A DNA stretch of 64,000 nt from Capsicum annuum (lineage: Eukaryota; Streptophyta; Magnoliopsida; Solanales; Solanaceae): NCBI RefSeq assembly GCF_002878395.1, contig NC_061121.1, positions 135,652,756 to 135,716,755 on the forward strand, given 5' to 3'. Shown one piece after another: positions 1 through 11,869 of this stretch; the stretch's first letter is position 1; each line of letters opens with the position of its first letter. Position numbers and translations under genes: made by a program. The notes beneath the pieces were generated by a model. That model searched no databases. It was not told where the DNA came from and was given only the letters and a program-made list of their open reading frames with translations.

Positions 1-679
1 TTGCTTGAAAATAATAGTCTAGGATAACAATAATAATTTAAAATTAATTAATTATATTCTCATATATCCAAAATCAGTGAGACCAAAGTAATATTATCTA
101 AAATTTTTAATTTAAAATTATATATTTATGTATCATATCTACTTAATTATGCGTTTTATCATATAAATAATTCTTATTTTTTTAATCTTTAATTTTAAAT
201 TTTATCTCTTTATTTTATATAGATAAATAGGAGGTATAGATATATATCTTAAAACCTATCAAAATTTTGAATAACTTTTAGATTTTTATTTTTGTTGAAA
301 TCTGATTGACAGTTTAGTATAACATAAAATAAGCAATTATCGAAATTTTCAACACAAAAAGTTAATTATCTTTTTATGAATTCAATTGTATAATTTTTTT
401 AATTATGCTATAATTTTTCTCATGATAATTCAAATGATTTTTTTTATTTCAAATCTTTTCTATCTATTTTTAGAAGTAGAGCGTAAAAAAGTCAACATAA
501 CATTTGAAAATTTCGCATAGAGTTTTTTTAGTTGAAAAAAAAAAATTACCCCATATTAATCTTACACTTAAATTATATATAAATGATAAAAAAAATACAT
601 AAAGAAAAGAATAAAAAATATTTACAAGTTTTAAAACTAAAAATTTGCATAGTTAAATAATTTTTAATATAATATGAAA
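1..679. other. AT-rich intergenic DNA, no feature seen
   Basis: Very AT-rich sequence with many short A and T runs. No open frame with recognisable content, terminal repeat or RNA gene was seen on either strand. Confidence 0.6.
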
Positions 680-2570
680 ATATTTTAATAAAAATAATAA
701 AAACTTAAAACACTTTAGACGTGGTAGACATTGACAAGTTATAAAAATCATATAGTTCATAAGCGTCGACTTTAATTAACTATAACCTAAGAGAGTCACA
801 CATTGATGTTGTAGTCTTTTGTCACTATATTACGCCGATTTGATAACTTAGGAACCATTATTTATATTTCTATTAATATATGACTTCTAATTAAGGAACT
901 ATATTAATTTTTATGTTTCTATAAATTTAAACTACATATTTGAATAGTTCTTTTAAAAAAAATATTGTTTAAAAATATTTCATTAGTGATAGTCAAAGCT
1001 CAAATTACTGTAGACATGATGGATATCGACACAAAATAAAAATCATATAGTTTAAAAAAAGTCGATATTGGTTAAACATCAATTCAAAAAAGTCACACAT
1101 TAATGTTATAGTCTTGCGATCCTATGTACTTTAATTATTATATTTGTTAATTGGTGAATTAAAAGTATAATTATTAACCGGTAATCATTAATTATATTTG
1201 TTATTAATATGAACTTTAACTAAGTAATTTTATTTTTATGTTTAAAAAAATCGAACAACATATTTAAATAGTTTTAAAATATAATTAAAAAAATTTTCTA
1301 TAACGATTGTCTAAATTCAAAATGCTTTAGACATGATAGATATTAACACATTATAAAAATCATAGAGTTCATAATTGTTGGCCCTAGTAAACATCAACCC
1401 AAATTAATCACTCGTTATAGCTATTAAGCTAACCATTGTCATAATTTCTTAGTACTCTAAATAAAAATTAGCTATGTCCACATTTAAATGTTTTTACATT
1501 TCTTAATAACCTGAAGTAGAAATATTGATTAATTATAATATTTTGTTTGAAATAATTTATTACGGCTGTAAACTGAGGTTACTATTGCTAAATTAACTTT
1601 TATCGTGAAAATTTTCACTTAAACTAGGTATATTGTAGGTGAAAATTAAAAAGAATTGAAAAATTGAATAATTAAAATTAAAGATAGATAAAATTTATCT
1701 GCTATCACCTAACATTGATTCTATCACATAAAAAAATTCAAACATAAACGTCATTTAACTTTAAAAATTAATATATTTGTGACATAAAAATATTCTATCT
1801 TTAAATTTAGAACACGAATTATTTGATCACATTTTTGTGTACTGTTTAGAAAATAACAAATTAAAGGACATATAAATAACAAATGTAAATAATTAATAAA
1901 ATTACTTAATTAACGGAGATATTAAAAAATATTAATAAATAGAACTTGAGTTTATTAATTTCTATATTTGTTACTAATATGTCCTTTAATTAAGCAATTT
2001 TATTAATTATTACATTTCAAATAAATTTAAATTTTATTTACATATAATTTGAAAATATTTCAATGTCGATAGTCAAAATTCAAAATACTTTAAATATGGT
2101 AAATATCGATATATTATAAAAATTATATTTTAATAGAAGAAAAGTATTATAAATCATAATAATTAAAAATTTAAATTATTTTAATGATTGATTATTTAAA
2201 TTATATCTATGTCACATAAATTAAGACAAAAATAGCACGGGCTTGTTGATGTCTAGTATCTATATAAATGTGAAATTTTATAAATAAATTATGTCAAATT
2301 TATATATTATAGATACAACGGTTTCGACATGCTTGTCAACTGCTTCAATAATGATTTTACTATATTACCTCTAATTAATTATTATAAATATTTATGTATT
2401 AAAAATTAATAATATTTAATTTAAAAAATAAATATTTATGATATGTTTGCTTCAACCTTAATTTTACTAAGTATCACCCTTAATTAATTATTATAAATCT
2501 AAATATTAAAAAGTTAACAATATTTAATAAAAAATGATAAATTAGACATAAAATAATAAATTAATCCTTG
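680..2570. repeat. Diverged repeat array, units about 300 bp (left part)
   Basis: A module containing a CTTTAGAC-like core, then GATAGACATTGACAC-like and AAAATCATATAGTTCATAA-like blocks, recurs near 700, 1000, 1320 and 2085. The first three are about 300 to 320 bp apart. A second module near 2320-2570, with TTTCGACATGCTTGTCAACTG and a run of AATTAATTATTATAA, recurs on the far side of the LINE at 5713. The copies are strongly diverged and contain no coding frame. This looks like an old tandem or segmentally amplified repeat. Family unknown. Confidence 0.6.
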
Positions 2571-3088
2571 ATTCTCTCTCTCCTCTCTAACGTCAAACCC
2601 TAACGTTCCTTTTTAACTCTCGCCCTTAACGTACTCTTCGTCGGACCGACAGACTCCAGTGCCGCCGCCGACGTAGACGCGCCGGAAGCAGGTAAGGATT
2701 ACTCTCTCTTTATCTTTCTCTCTCTCCCCAGTTCTCTCTATCTTTTTTCCTCTTTGTTCCCATTCTCTGTCTCGTCGCTGCTATCGCCGGTGGGATTAGG
2801 TACCGTCGGCTCGACTTCGGCGACAGTGCAGGTATCCATCAGTGGTAAAGTAGCTTGGTATGACGTAAGCCGGCGCCCAGATCCCGGCAGTACACAGAAG
2901 ACTCGCCTGCGACACTCCGGCGATGCACTAGTGACGTTTTTTCAGGCGACTTTATTCCGACTATCAGTTTTGACATCGTAATTACTAGAAATAGCAGCGC
3001 GCAGGAGCACCGGTGACATCTAAACTTTCACATCTTAACTTTAATATTTAGTCATTGCATATAGTTTGGTTTTCTATATTATTTTGTT

Positions 3089-3190
3089 TCTGTTGTTTGT
3101 TTTCTGTTTCTGTTCCTTGCTTTTGTTTCTGTTTCTTATTCTGTTGTTTGTTTTCTGTTTCTGTTCCTTGCTTTTGTTTCTGTTTCTTAT
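3089..3190. repeat. Two-copy 51-bp tandem repeat in the LINE leader
   Basis: The block beginning TCTGTTGTTTGTTTTCTG occurs at 3089 and again at 3140, almost unchanged. It is T-rich and pyrimidine-biased and lies just before a TTGTTCTAG that could pass for a splice acceptor. The near identity suggests recent duplication. Confidence 0.85.
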
Positions 3191-3271
3191 TTAATGTTTG
3201 TTGTGTGTTTGTTCTAGCACAACGCCGGTTAGTGCTTTAGAGATAGGGGAAAAGGTGGCGGGATTAGGGGC

Positions 3272-5312
3272 GTGGGTGTGCAGGGGGACGTGGATACTAT
3301 ATGGGATAACGCTGTCAGCTGCATCACGGAGACTGTTAGAGAAGTGTTGGGTGTTTCGAGGGGTCGGACAGGATGTCATAAGGGGGACTGGTGGTGGAAT
3401 GAAGAAGTTAAGAAGAAAGTAGAGTTTAAAAATGAGGCGTATGTTAAGTTGATTGAGAGTAAAGATGAAGAAGAGAGATGGGTGAATACGGAGGTCTACA
3501 AAGTAGCAAGGAAGGAGGCTAAGTTAGTAGTTATGACTGCTAAGTCAGCAGCGTTCGAGAGCTTGTATACGGGGTTAGGGAAAAAAGACGGGGAAAAGAG
3601 GTTGTATAGGCTTGCTAAGGCTAGGGAGCGGAAGGGTCGTGATCTCGATCAAGTGAAGTGCATCAAGGTGGCAGTGTTTTAGTGGAGGATGTTCACATTA
3701 AGAAGAGATGGCAGGAATACTTTCATAAACTTTTGAACGAGGAGGGGGATAGAGGCATTGAGTTAGGGGAGCTGACGCACTCGGAGAAAAGCCGTGATTT
3801 TAGTTACTATCGGCGTTTTAAGGTTGAGGAGGTCAGAGAGGCTATTCGTAGGATGCGGAGGGGTAGGGCGACGGGGCATGACGAGATCCCGGTGGATTTT
3901 TGGAAGTATGTTGGTGAGGCAGGTTTAAGGTGGTTGACTATTTTATTTAACAGTATTTTCAAGACTGCGAAAATGCCTGAGGCTTAAAGATGGAGTACGT
4001 TGATTCCGCTGTATAAAAACAAGGGTGACATTCAGAGTTGCAACAACTATAGGGGTATTAAGTTGTTGAGTCACACTATGAAGATTCGAGAGAGAGTGGT
4101 TGAACGGACGTTGAGGAGGGTCGTGTTCATTTCAGAGAATCAGTTTGGATTTATGCCTGGTCGTTCGACGACAGAGGCAATTCACCTGGTGAGGAGATTG
4201 GTGGAGCAGTATAGAGAAAGGAAGAGGGATTTGCATATGGTGTTCATCAACTTGGAAAAGGAGTATGATAAAGTCCCGAGGGAGGTTTTTTGGAGATGCT
4301 TGAAGGTGAGAGAAGTTCCGGTGGCGTACATCATAGCTATTAAGGACATGTACGATAGAGGGAAGTCCCGTGTGAGGACGGAGGAAGGAGACTCAGAGCA
4401 TTTTTCGGTAGAGATAGGGTTGCACTAAGGATCGACTCTTAGTTCGTTCTTATTTGCGTTGGTGATGGACGTGTTGACACGAAGCATTCAAGGCAAGGTG
4501 CCTTGGTGTATGTTATTTGCGGATGATGTAGTGCTAATTGATGAGACGCGGGGAGGGGGGGGGAGGAGGGAAGGGGGGAAGGGGTGTGTAAATGACAAAT
4601 TGGAGGTTTGGAGGCAAACCTTTGCGTCCAAGGGAATCAGGTTGAGTAGGTCCAAGACGGAGTATTTCGAATGCAAGTTTGGTGACTTGAGGCAAGAGAA
4701 TAAAGTAGTGGTGAGGTTGAACTCCTAGGATGTCTGTAAGAAGGACAATTTTAAGTATTTTGGGTCTACAATTCAGGGGAATGGTGAAATCAATGAAGAT
4801 GTCTCTAAACGTATTGAAGCGGGTTGGATGAAGTGGAGGCTCGCCTCGGGAATTTTGTGTGATCAGAAGGTGCCTCTTAAGCTTGAAAACAGATTCTATA
4901 GAGTGGCAGTCTGGTCGGCCATGTTGTATGGGGCTGAGTGTTGCCAGTTAAGCACTCTCACATCCAAAAATTGAAGGTGGCGGAAATGAGAATGTTGTGT
5001 TGGATGTGTGGGCTTACTAGAGGGGACAGAGTTAGGAATGAGATTATCTGGGAAAAAGTGGGGGTAGCTTCGGTAGATGACAAGATGCGGGAAGAAAGAC
5101 AAAGATGGTTCGGGTATGTGATGAGGAGGGGCACGGATGCCTCAATTCGTAGGTGTGAGAGGCTAGCTATGGAAGGTTTCAGGAGGAGTAGAGGTAGGCC
5201 AAAGAAATACTAGAGGGAGGTGATTAGACATGATATAGAGCAGCTCCAGCTGACGAAGGACATGATCCTAGATAGGAAGGTGTGGAGGTTACGAATAAGG
5301 GTAGAAGGCTAA
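3272..5312 (+). pseudogene. LINE reverse-transcriptase polyprotein remnant
   Basis: Remains of the single RTE open reading frame, read in several frames. 3272-3682 is the linker before the reverse transcriptase, rich in Lys and Glu. 3658-3987 and 4000-4428 hold the N-terminal and palm parts, with [30 protein letters not shown] and a [10 protein letters not shown] block. 4459-4728 holds the FADDVVLID catalytic motif, so both aspartates are present. 4938-5213 is the C-terminal region, with RWFGYVMRR and SRGRPKK. The frame shifts near 3665, stops near 3985 and 4428, and shifts or stops again after 4728. A G-rich stretch at about 4548-4585 adds Gly/Arg-rich residues directly after [12 protein letters not shown], at a place that is normally short. 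It cannot make a full protein. Confidence 0.88.
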
Positions 5313-5662
5313 TGGGAGTGTGTGGGTTGTTGCTTGCAGTCCAGGGTGTTATGGTGTAGCCGGGTTAGTAATTCGAGACTTGTACATATGTGTCCTTGGT
5401 TTGTGCGTGTATGGTACGACTAGGTGGAGGCCTTATGTCTTATGTCTTAGTCCCTATTTTTTTTTTCGTGTCCTTATTTTTGCGTATTTCGTATTTCTCT
5501 GATTTTCAATTTACTATTTCTTATTCCTGATTTTATTATGTTATCCATCCACTTATTACTATCCTTTAGCTTGAGCCGGCCTCTCTACTTTTTCGGAGGT
5601 AGCCGTATGGTTTGTGTACATCTTACCCTCCCCAGACCCCACTTTTTGGGAATACACTGGGT

Positions 5663-5683
5663 TTGTTGTTATTGTTGTTGTTG
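5663..5683 (+). repeat. LINE 3' tail, TTG repeats
   Basis: Seven trinucleotides, TTG with one ATT interruption, follow the conserved 3' UTR end. Short-repeat tails instead of poly(A) are typical of RTE-clade LINEs. The tail marks the 3' boundary of the insertion. Confidence 0.85.
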
Positions 5684-6640
5684 TCTTATATTAGACCCAC
5701 TTAAATCTTTTGTAATTTCGACATACTTGTCAGCTGCTTCAATCGTAATTTTATTATATTGCCCTTAATTAATTATTATAATTTTTTTATGTATTAAAAA
5801 ATTAATAATATTTAATTAAAAAAATAAACATTTATGATATGTTTGCTTTAGCTGCTTCAACCTTTATTTTGCTAAATATCACTTCTAATTTATTATTATA
5901 AGTCATCTAAGTATGAAAATGTTAATAATGTTTAACATAAAAGTAAAATAGACACAAAATGATAAATTAATTCATAATGATTTAAATTAACTTGAGGTCT
6001 TATATTCTCACTTAAATTTTTTTCACAAATATTTTTTATAGTATTTAGTTATATCACTTTTAATTATTTGTTGTAAGTCATTTAAGATATGTCTGCTTCG
6101 TTGCTTCAATCATAATTTTACTATATTACCCTTAATTAATTATTATGGTAATTTTAGTATTGTGCCACTTAAATGGGCATTTGTAATTTATTTATCTCAC
6201 TTATAAAGAATGATAAACAGACAACATTAATTTTGTAGTCTTACACATCTATGTAAGTCAAATTGATTACTTAAGAATCATTACTTATATATTTGTAACG
6301 AACTTTTCCTCTAAATAAATAATTTTATTAATTATTATATTTAAATAAATTTAAATAAATTTTTAAATGTAATTCAAAAATATTTCAAACGCCACAGTCA
6401 AAATTCAAAACACTTTAGATATGATAGACACTGTCACACGTTAAACTCCATATAATTCATATGTGTCTACTCTAGCTAACAACAACCAAAACGAATCACA
6501 CTATAATAATGTAATCTTACACTCCAAATTTACACCGATTTAATAACTTATAATTTATTTTTTATATTTGTTATTAATATGACCTTTGATTAAGTAATTT
6601 TACTCATTAATATGTTTAAATATGATCACTAATTAAGGAA
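5684..6640. repeat. Diverged repeat array, continuation right of the LINE
   Basis: The TTTCGACATACTTGTCAGCTG module at 5713, its shorter relative at about 6086, and the CTTTAGATATGATAGACACTG module at 6413 match modules left of the LINE. The junction TCTTATATT...CCCACTTAAAT recurs after the 5713 copy, near 5998. With the LINE removed, the 2326 and 5713 copies are about 275 bp apart, which suggests one array split by the insertion. Confidence 0.6.
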
Positions 6641-7863
6641 TTGGTGTGACCTAGTTTTCTACTGAAAAGAAACTCTTAACCAAAATTAATTTAATTTAGT
6701 TTTAACTACAAAAGGTCAAACTCGAAATCAACCCGACATTACATTTATTCATTTTTTTTGCAAATATTTGTACATAAAATATCTATTTTAATGTATTTAT
6801 ACATACTTTTTAAATTTCATTTTCATAATTTTTATTTTTACATATTATTTTAGGCTTGAATTTAGAATAAATTTACAGTCTACAGATGTTAGTAATTCAA
6901 ATAAAGTTGAAATCGAAAATAAATCAATATTAATATCAACAAATGAAATTCAATTCTACACAAAAATGATAATAGTGTTAGATGTCAATTCTCTAGTTTG
7001 CATTGGTTTAGTTAATTAAAATATTTAATTTATTTTTATGTTTTTAATAATTAGTGATGTAACTAATTAATATTCATGAAAATTCTACCTAATTGATCTT
7101 TTTTTAGTATATATTGGACCATTTTTTCACTTCAAAGTAGATCTGAATAAATCAAAATATATCAAAATTTTAACTGTTTTTAATTGTGAAGATAAAACAC
7201 CATACTATATACATTAATAACTTAAATAGAAAATTAAAAACATTTAAAGTTCCTTAAGACATATAGTAATAACTATTCTAATATGATAGCTTTAACTCCA
7301 CATTCACAGTAATAAATGACAATGAAATTTTGTCCCAAAAAGAGTGACAATAAAATTATTTAAGAAAAATAATTAATAATTAATTGATATAGCAATCAAA
7401 TTAGAAAACTTAATTTTTACAAAAGGGAAAAGAATAGAAATTTCATTATTGCATCCTAAATCGGAGAATGCACAACAGAGTAATAAACTCTTGATTTTCT
7501 TAATTGTTAAAGAATTAATGTTGCACTTGACTTTTTTTAATTTTGAAAATAGCAAAAGATTTATTATTATTTTTAAAAAAAAAGGCTATTAAAATCTTTT
7601 TACAATTATGATTAAATTATGACCAAATAATTATGGTCATTTAGCACTATCCCAATCTAATAATACAAATCCTTTGTACTCTTCCTGTTGGAGAAATTTA
7701 ATTGGTAATTAATTATTTGCCAGACATGTTATTCAAAGAATTACTCCAATAATAAATGTCATTTTCAGCGGACTCTACATTTTACTGCTGACTTTAAGAG
7801 GAAAAAACAAACTTCGATACGGCAGAGAAGTGTAATCCACCACCATCTAATTCTTATAACTTG
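6641..7863. other. AT-rich intergenic DNA, no feature seen
   Basis: No recognisable coding sequence or terminal repeats. I searched the plus strand for upstream MATE exons and found none. Confidence 0.55.
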
Positions 7864-7865
7864 TA

Positions 7866-8190
7866 ATCCCTCCGTTTCATTTTATCCGTTTTAAATTTTT
7901 TAATTTGATGTCTCATTTTACTTATTTTTTTTACTTATTAAGACAAGACAATTTGTTTTTTCATTATACCCTTAGTGTAATTAATTACTCTTTAGTCATC
8001 CATTAATTTTGAAACTAATAACAAGACACAATTAAAAGGGATAAAATGGTAAAGTTACATTACCATTCATTGTTAACTAATAACAAGACACAATCAAAAG
8101 GGGCAAAATGATAAAATTACATTACCATTTATTATTTTCTTAATAGCTGTGTCATCCCAATTTGGGATGGATAAAATGGAACGAAGGGAG
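7866..8190. mobile_element. Stowaway-like MITE, 325 bp
   Basis: Terminal inverted repeats, TCCCTCCGTTTCATTTTATC at the left and its near reverse complement ending ACGAAGGGAG at the right, are flanked by TA at 7864-7865 and 8191-8192. This is the pattern of a Tc1/mariner-type Stowaway MITE. It has no coding sequence. Inside, a block starting AACTAATAACAAGACACAAT occurs twice (about 8011 and 8072), each followed by a TTACATTACCATT block, so the element has an internal direct duplication of about 60 bp. Confidence 0.88.
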
Positions 8191-8630
8191 TACATGCCAG
8201 GCATTTAGATGATATTTAATTTAAAATGTCAATATCCAGAGGCCAGGTTATTGCTGAAGTACTTGGATTAATTAATTTTTACAAGTATACTTTACTCCTA
8301 AGAATTAATAATTGGACCAACTCAGAAAACAAATCAGCTTAAACAAACATCTTGTTGCTTGGGAACGCAACACTGAAATTAGGGAAGAGAAAGCTAACGT
8401 TTGTCACTATTTTGGATACCAATAATTTATTAGGATGCAAGAATAGATCACTATTGACCCTTCAATATTTTGTAATCTAGCTTTAGTAAGGTTTAGTATA
8501 AAATTTTATTTACACCCGGTGTTTCTACTTAGCTTATATGGATTTTTATGTGAATCTTTTAACTTCTACAGTTAAATTAATTATGATATAAATATAGGAT
8601 AATAGGTAGGAAGTATTCACCAAGGCTCTA

Positions 8631-8688
8631 GACAAGTACTCTCTTCGTCAACATGGTCAAGTAATATAAAACGAAAAGAGTACTTGTC
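8631..8688. repeat. Short hairpin with TACTCTCTTCGT-type arms
   Basis: Arms at 8631-8648 and 8671-8688 are complementary over 18 bp with one mismatch, separated by a 22-base loop. The arms resemble an eroded Stowaway end, so this may be a collapsed MITE remnant. Confidence 0.5.
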
Positions 8689-8797
8689 AATTTACAAAAC
8701 TAATTAGTTTTCTCATTTTACATTTACAATTAATTTTTTACGTAGGCTGCTCTTTTTCTTTTTGGGATCGGGTTTTGTTATGTAGGCAGGGCAACTT

Positions 8798-9101
8798 TGA
8801 ATTTAATCAATGAACTGTTAAACTGGAATGAAGAAGAATGAAGAAGAAGAAAGAAGAATAAGAATGCAGAGACAAAGAAGAGTTTAGATTGATCTCATTG
8901 ATTGAATCTTGATCTTGTGATGTACAATGTGTAGTTAGTATGTTTATATAACTAATCATAGAAAATCTAGAAACTGACTACTTAACTAACTTAATTGGCT
9001 AGAAGATACAAAGTTAATTACTAACTACTTTCCGGAAGTTAGTTAGTACTATTTTCATAGTGTTAGTTGCAAGGGCTGAGATGACTTCCCTTCTTTCAAC
9101 A
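8798..9101 (-). repeat. copia-1 3' LTR
   Basis: Matches 22502-22809 along its length. In element orientation it begins TGTTGAAAG and ends TTCA. The CTTGAGGGGAGTG polypurine tract adjoins its inner edge. Confidence 0.92.
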
Positions 9102-9114
9102 CTCCCCTCAAGCT
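9102..9114 (-). promoter_or_regulatory. copia-1 polypurine tract
   Basis: Read on the minus strand this is CTTGAGGGGAGTG directly before the LTR. It is the priming site for plus-strand DNA synthesis, and it fixes the orientation of the element. Confidence 0.85.
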
Positions 9115-9197
9115 AGGTAATCCCAAATAGATTACAGATGCCTAACTTGGATATAAGATATTCGTGTCGCGCTTTGTTGAGCCATTTAGTCAGTACA

Positions 9198-11163
9198 TCA
9201 ACTGGTTGTTCCCTGGTAGGAATATAGTTGATTCTTAGTAGTCCTTGATTGAATTTCTCCTTTATGAAGTGAATCTATTTCAATGTTCTTGGTTCTTTCA
9301 TGATGTACAGGGTTGGATGTAATTTGCGTAGCTGACTTGCTATCAGTATAAATCTTAGCTGGTTGTTTCACTTCAACTCCAATCTCTTTTAGCAATCCTA
9401 GTAGCCAAGTTCAACAATAGTTGCAACAATATTTCTATATTCAGCTTTAGCTGAACTTGTGGAAATAGTATTTTCTTCTTAGATTTCCAAGAAACCATAG
9501 ATTCACCTAGCTTCACAAAATAGCCAATAACTGATCTTCTTGAAAATGGACATGATGCTAGTCTGTATCACAGTAAGCTGTAACTTCTGTTTTTGGTTGA
9601 CTTGACAGTAGTACTCCTTTTCCATGCTTCTGCTTAATATGTCTGACTAACCTAACATCAACATCTATGTGAGACTTTTTTGGTTGTTGTAGGAATTGGA
9701 TGAGAGTTTGAACAATATAAGAAATGTTAGGTCTGGTCATTGTTAAATCTGGTAACCTTGTATGTTCATTGGTGGATCATTCACTTCTTGCTTCTAGTTG
9801 TAGACATGATCATCATATTTTTTTGTTGTGAGGTTAATGATTGTGTCAATAGGTATAGCAGCTGGATTAACTGCTCCTAATCCCATCTCAGATATAAGTT
9901 GCTCCTAATCTCATCTCAGATATAAGTTCTAAGGCATATTTCCTTTGGTGCATCAAAATGCCTTCCTTTGACCTAGCAAACTCAATTCCTAAGAAGAACT
10001 TTAGCTCACCAAGATCTTTAATCTTGAAGGCTTGCTGAAGTTTTCATTTTGTGTCTTCAATCATCCTTAGAGTGTCACCTGTGATCAACATGTCATCCAC
10101 ATAGACTAATACAATAGTAATACTTTCATTAGTCTGCATTGTGTATAAAGAATGATCAAGTTGACTTTATTTGAACCTCATCCTTATTAAAGCTTTTGAT
10201 AGCTTGGCATTCCACTGCCTGGGAGCCTGTTTGAGACCTTACAGGGATTTGAAGAGTTTGCATACTGGTTTCTTCTCTCCCTGGCTCATGAATCCCTGTG
10301 GCAAGTCCATGTAAATCTTCTCATATAGATCACCTTGTAGAAATGCATTATACACATCCATCTGGTGAATAAACCAGTGTCTCTGAGCTACAATTGTGAG
10401 TATTGTTCTGACTGTTTTTATCATCACAACAGGAGAAAAAGTCTCTTGAAAGTCAATACCTTTTTGTTGGCTAGAGCCTTTTGTAACCAATCTAGCTTTG
10501 AACCTTTTTATTTCACCAGTAGCTTTGTATTTTATTTTGAAAATCCACTTGCAACCAATAGGTTTCTTGCCTTCAAGTAAGCTAGTGATCTCCCAAGTTT
10601 TGTTTCCTTCTAGTGCTGCAATCTACTCCTTCATTGTTTCTATCCACCTTGGATCTTTCACAGCTTTACTATAAGTAGCCGGTTCAGTAGTTGTAGATGG
10701 CTTTGTAATATATGCCTGGTACTTTGGAGACAATACATCATAGGTCAAGTACTTCCCCAGAGCATAAGGTTCTTCTTGATGAATGTTTAGAGGAACAAAA
10801 TCCTTGAGCCATAATGGAGCTTTTCTGATTTTGTTGGTCCTTCTGATCACAGCTTGTTCCTGATTTTCACCCTGTGGTTGAGATGTGTTTGGAGTTTGAA
10901 CTTGATCATGTGATCATTAATGTTCTCAGTTGGTGCTGAATCTTGAGAGATTTGTATGTTTTGGACCTTCATGTCTGACCAGTTGATTAGAGTCTCATTG
11001 AGTTTGGTAGCAGTTGACTGTTGGGAGTTATGTCCAAGGTCTTTAAAAGGGAATACATCTTCTCTGAAGTTGACATTCCTATTAACAAAAAACACTTTAT
11101 TAGTATGATCATATAATAAGTAGCCTTTTTGAGTATCAGAATAACCCATCAAAATACATTCTC
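9198..11163 (-). pseudogene. copia-1 pol remnant: integrase end, reverse transcriptase, RNase H
   Basis: Translated on the minus strand from high to low coordinates. 10847-11163 is the end of the integrase region, with MGYSDTQKGY and FVNRNVNF. 10623-10850 is the linker. 10239-10490 is the reverse-transcriptase palm, with ETFSPVV and QMDVYNAFLQGDLYEKIYM. The catalytic YVDDM is intact at 10089-10103. 9558-9740 and 9198-9395 are connection and RNase H segments, with TRPNISY and a KIYTDSKSATQI block. Stops and frame shifts separate these pieces, so no full polyprotein is possible. The coding sequence continues on the far side of the nested insertion, at 20185. Confidence 0.9.
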
Positions 11164-11869
11164 TAGCGGTGTGTTTGGTATGATGGAAAATATTTTCCAT
11201 GGAAAATGTTTTCCTAGAAAAAGTTTTTCTGAAAAATAAGTTGGTTTTCTACTTATTTTCTCATGTTTGGTTGGTGAGTGAAAAATATTTTTTGAAAAAT
11301 ATTTTATGGTATTTGGTTGGTAAGTAGAAAATATTTTTCACAAAAATATTTTCTAGTGTTTAGTTGGTGAGTTAGAAAATATTTTTTAGAAAATACTACT
11401 AACTATTAACTAGTATATCACTATCTCTAGCAACTCAATAATTTGTAAGAACTAATTTAAGCATAGCAAATAAGATTTATATTAAATACTAAAATATTAC
11501 AAGTCGCTAAAATTTAAGCAACTACTAATTAGCAAATATAGAAAACACTTTTCAACATTTTATCAAGGCAATCTCAAGATACTATAATCAATAGAAATAC
11601 AACAGAACGACAAGCTTATCCAACCTTGAGAAACAAGCTACATCGATGACAAAATGGAATATGCAATTAGCAAAGGTAACATAGGTAAGTTTTTCTTTAT
11701 GCATATGGAAATAATAGTACATTCAACGAACATTGGAAAAGAGGAAAATTGGGGGTTCACTATTTTTTATTTCAAGTAGTGAAAAATTGAAGCAAAGCAT
11801 AGTGAAAAATATTTCTGAGTAATGTGAATATGAGTGTTGTTGGGGTGGGGAAAAGGTGTTGGGAGGGGC

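Larger units (their letters stand above)
2574..5683 (+). mobile_element. RTE-clade LINE, 5' rearranged, decayed
   Basis: A non-LTR retrotransposon. It starts with a pyrimidine-rich leader near 2574 (boundary approximate), carries linker, reverse transcriptase and C-terminal segments in broken frames from 3272 to about 5312, and ends with a 3' UTR and a TTG-repeat tail at 5663-5683. The 3' end, with GTGTACATCTTACCCTCCCC and the TTG tail, resembles the end that Solanaceae RTE LINEs share with TS-type SINEs; I recognise this from knowledge of the families. No apurinic endonuclease domain is visible between the leader and the linker, where one would be expected, so this copy appears internally deleted. 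The flanking sequence is the same diverged repeat on both sides, so the element landed inside that array. No target-site duplication could be fixed. Confidence 0.85.

Noticed and set aside
3055..3240. Phe/Cys-rich plus-strand frame resembling a membrane peptide
   Set aside because: Produced by a T-rich 51-bp tandem repeat in the LINE leader.
6641..8797. Upstream MATE exons left of copia-1
   Set aside because: All plus-strand frames inspected lack MATE-like hydrophobic segments or family motifs.
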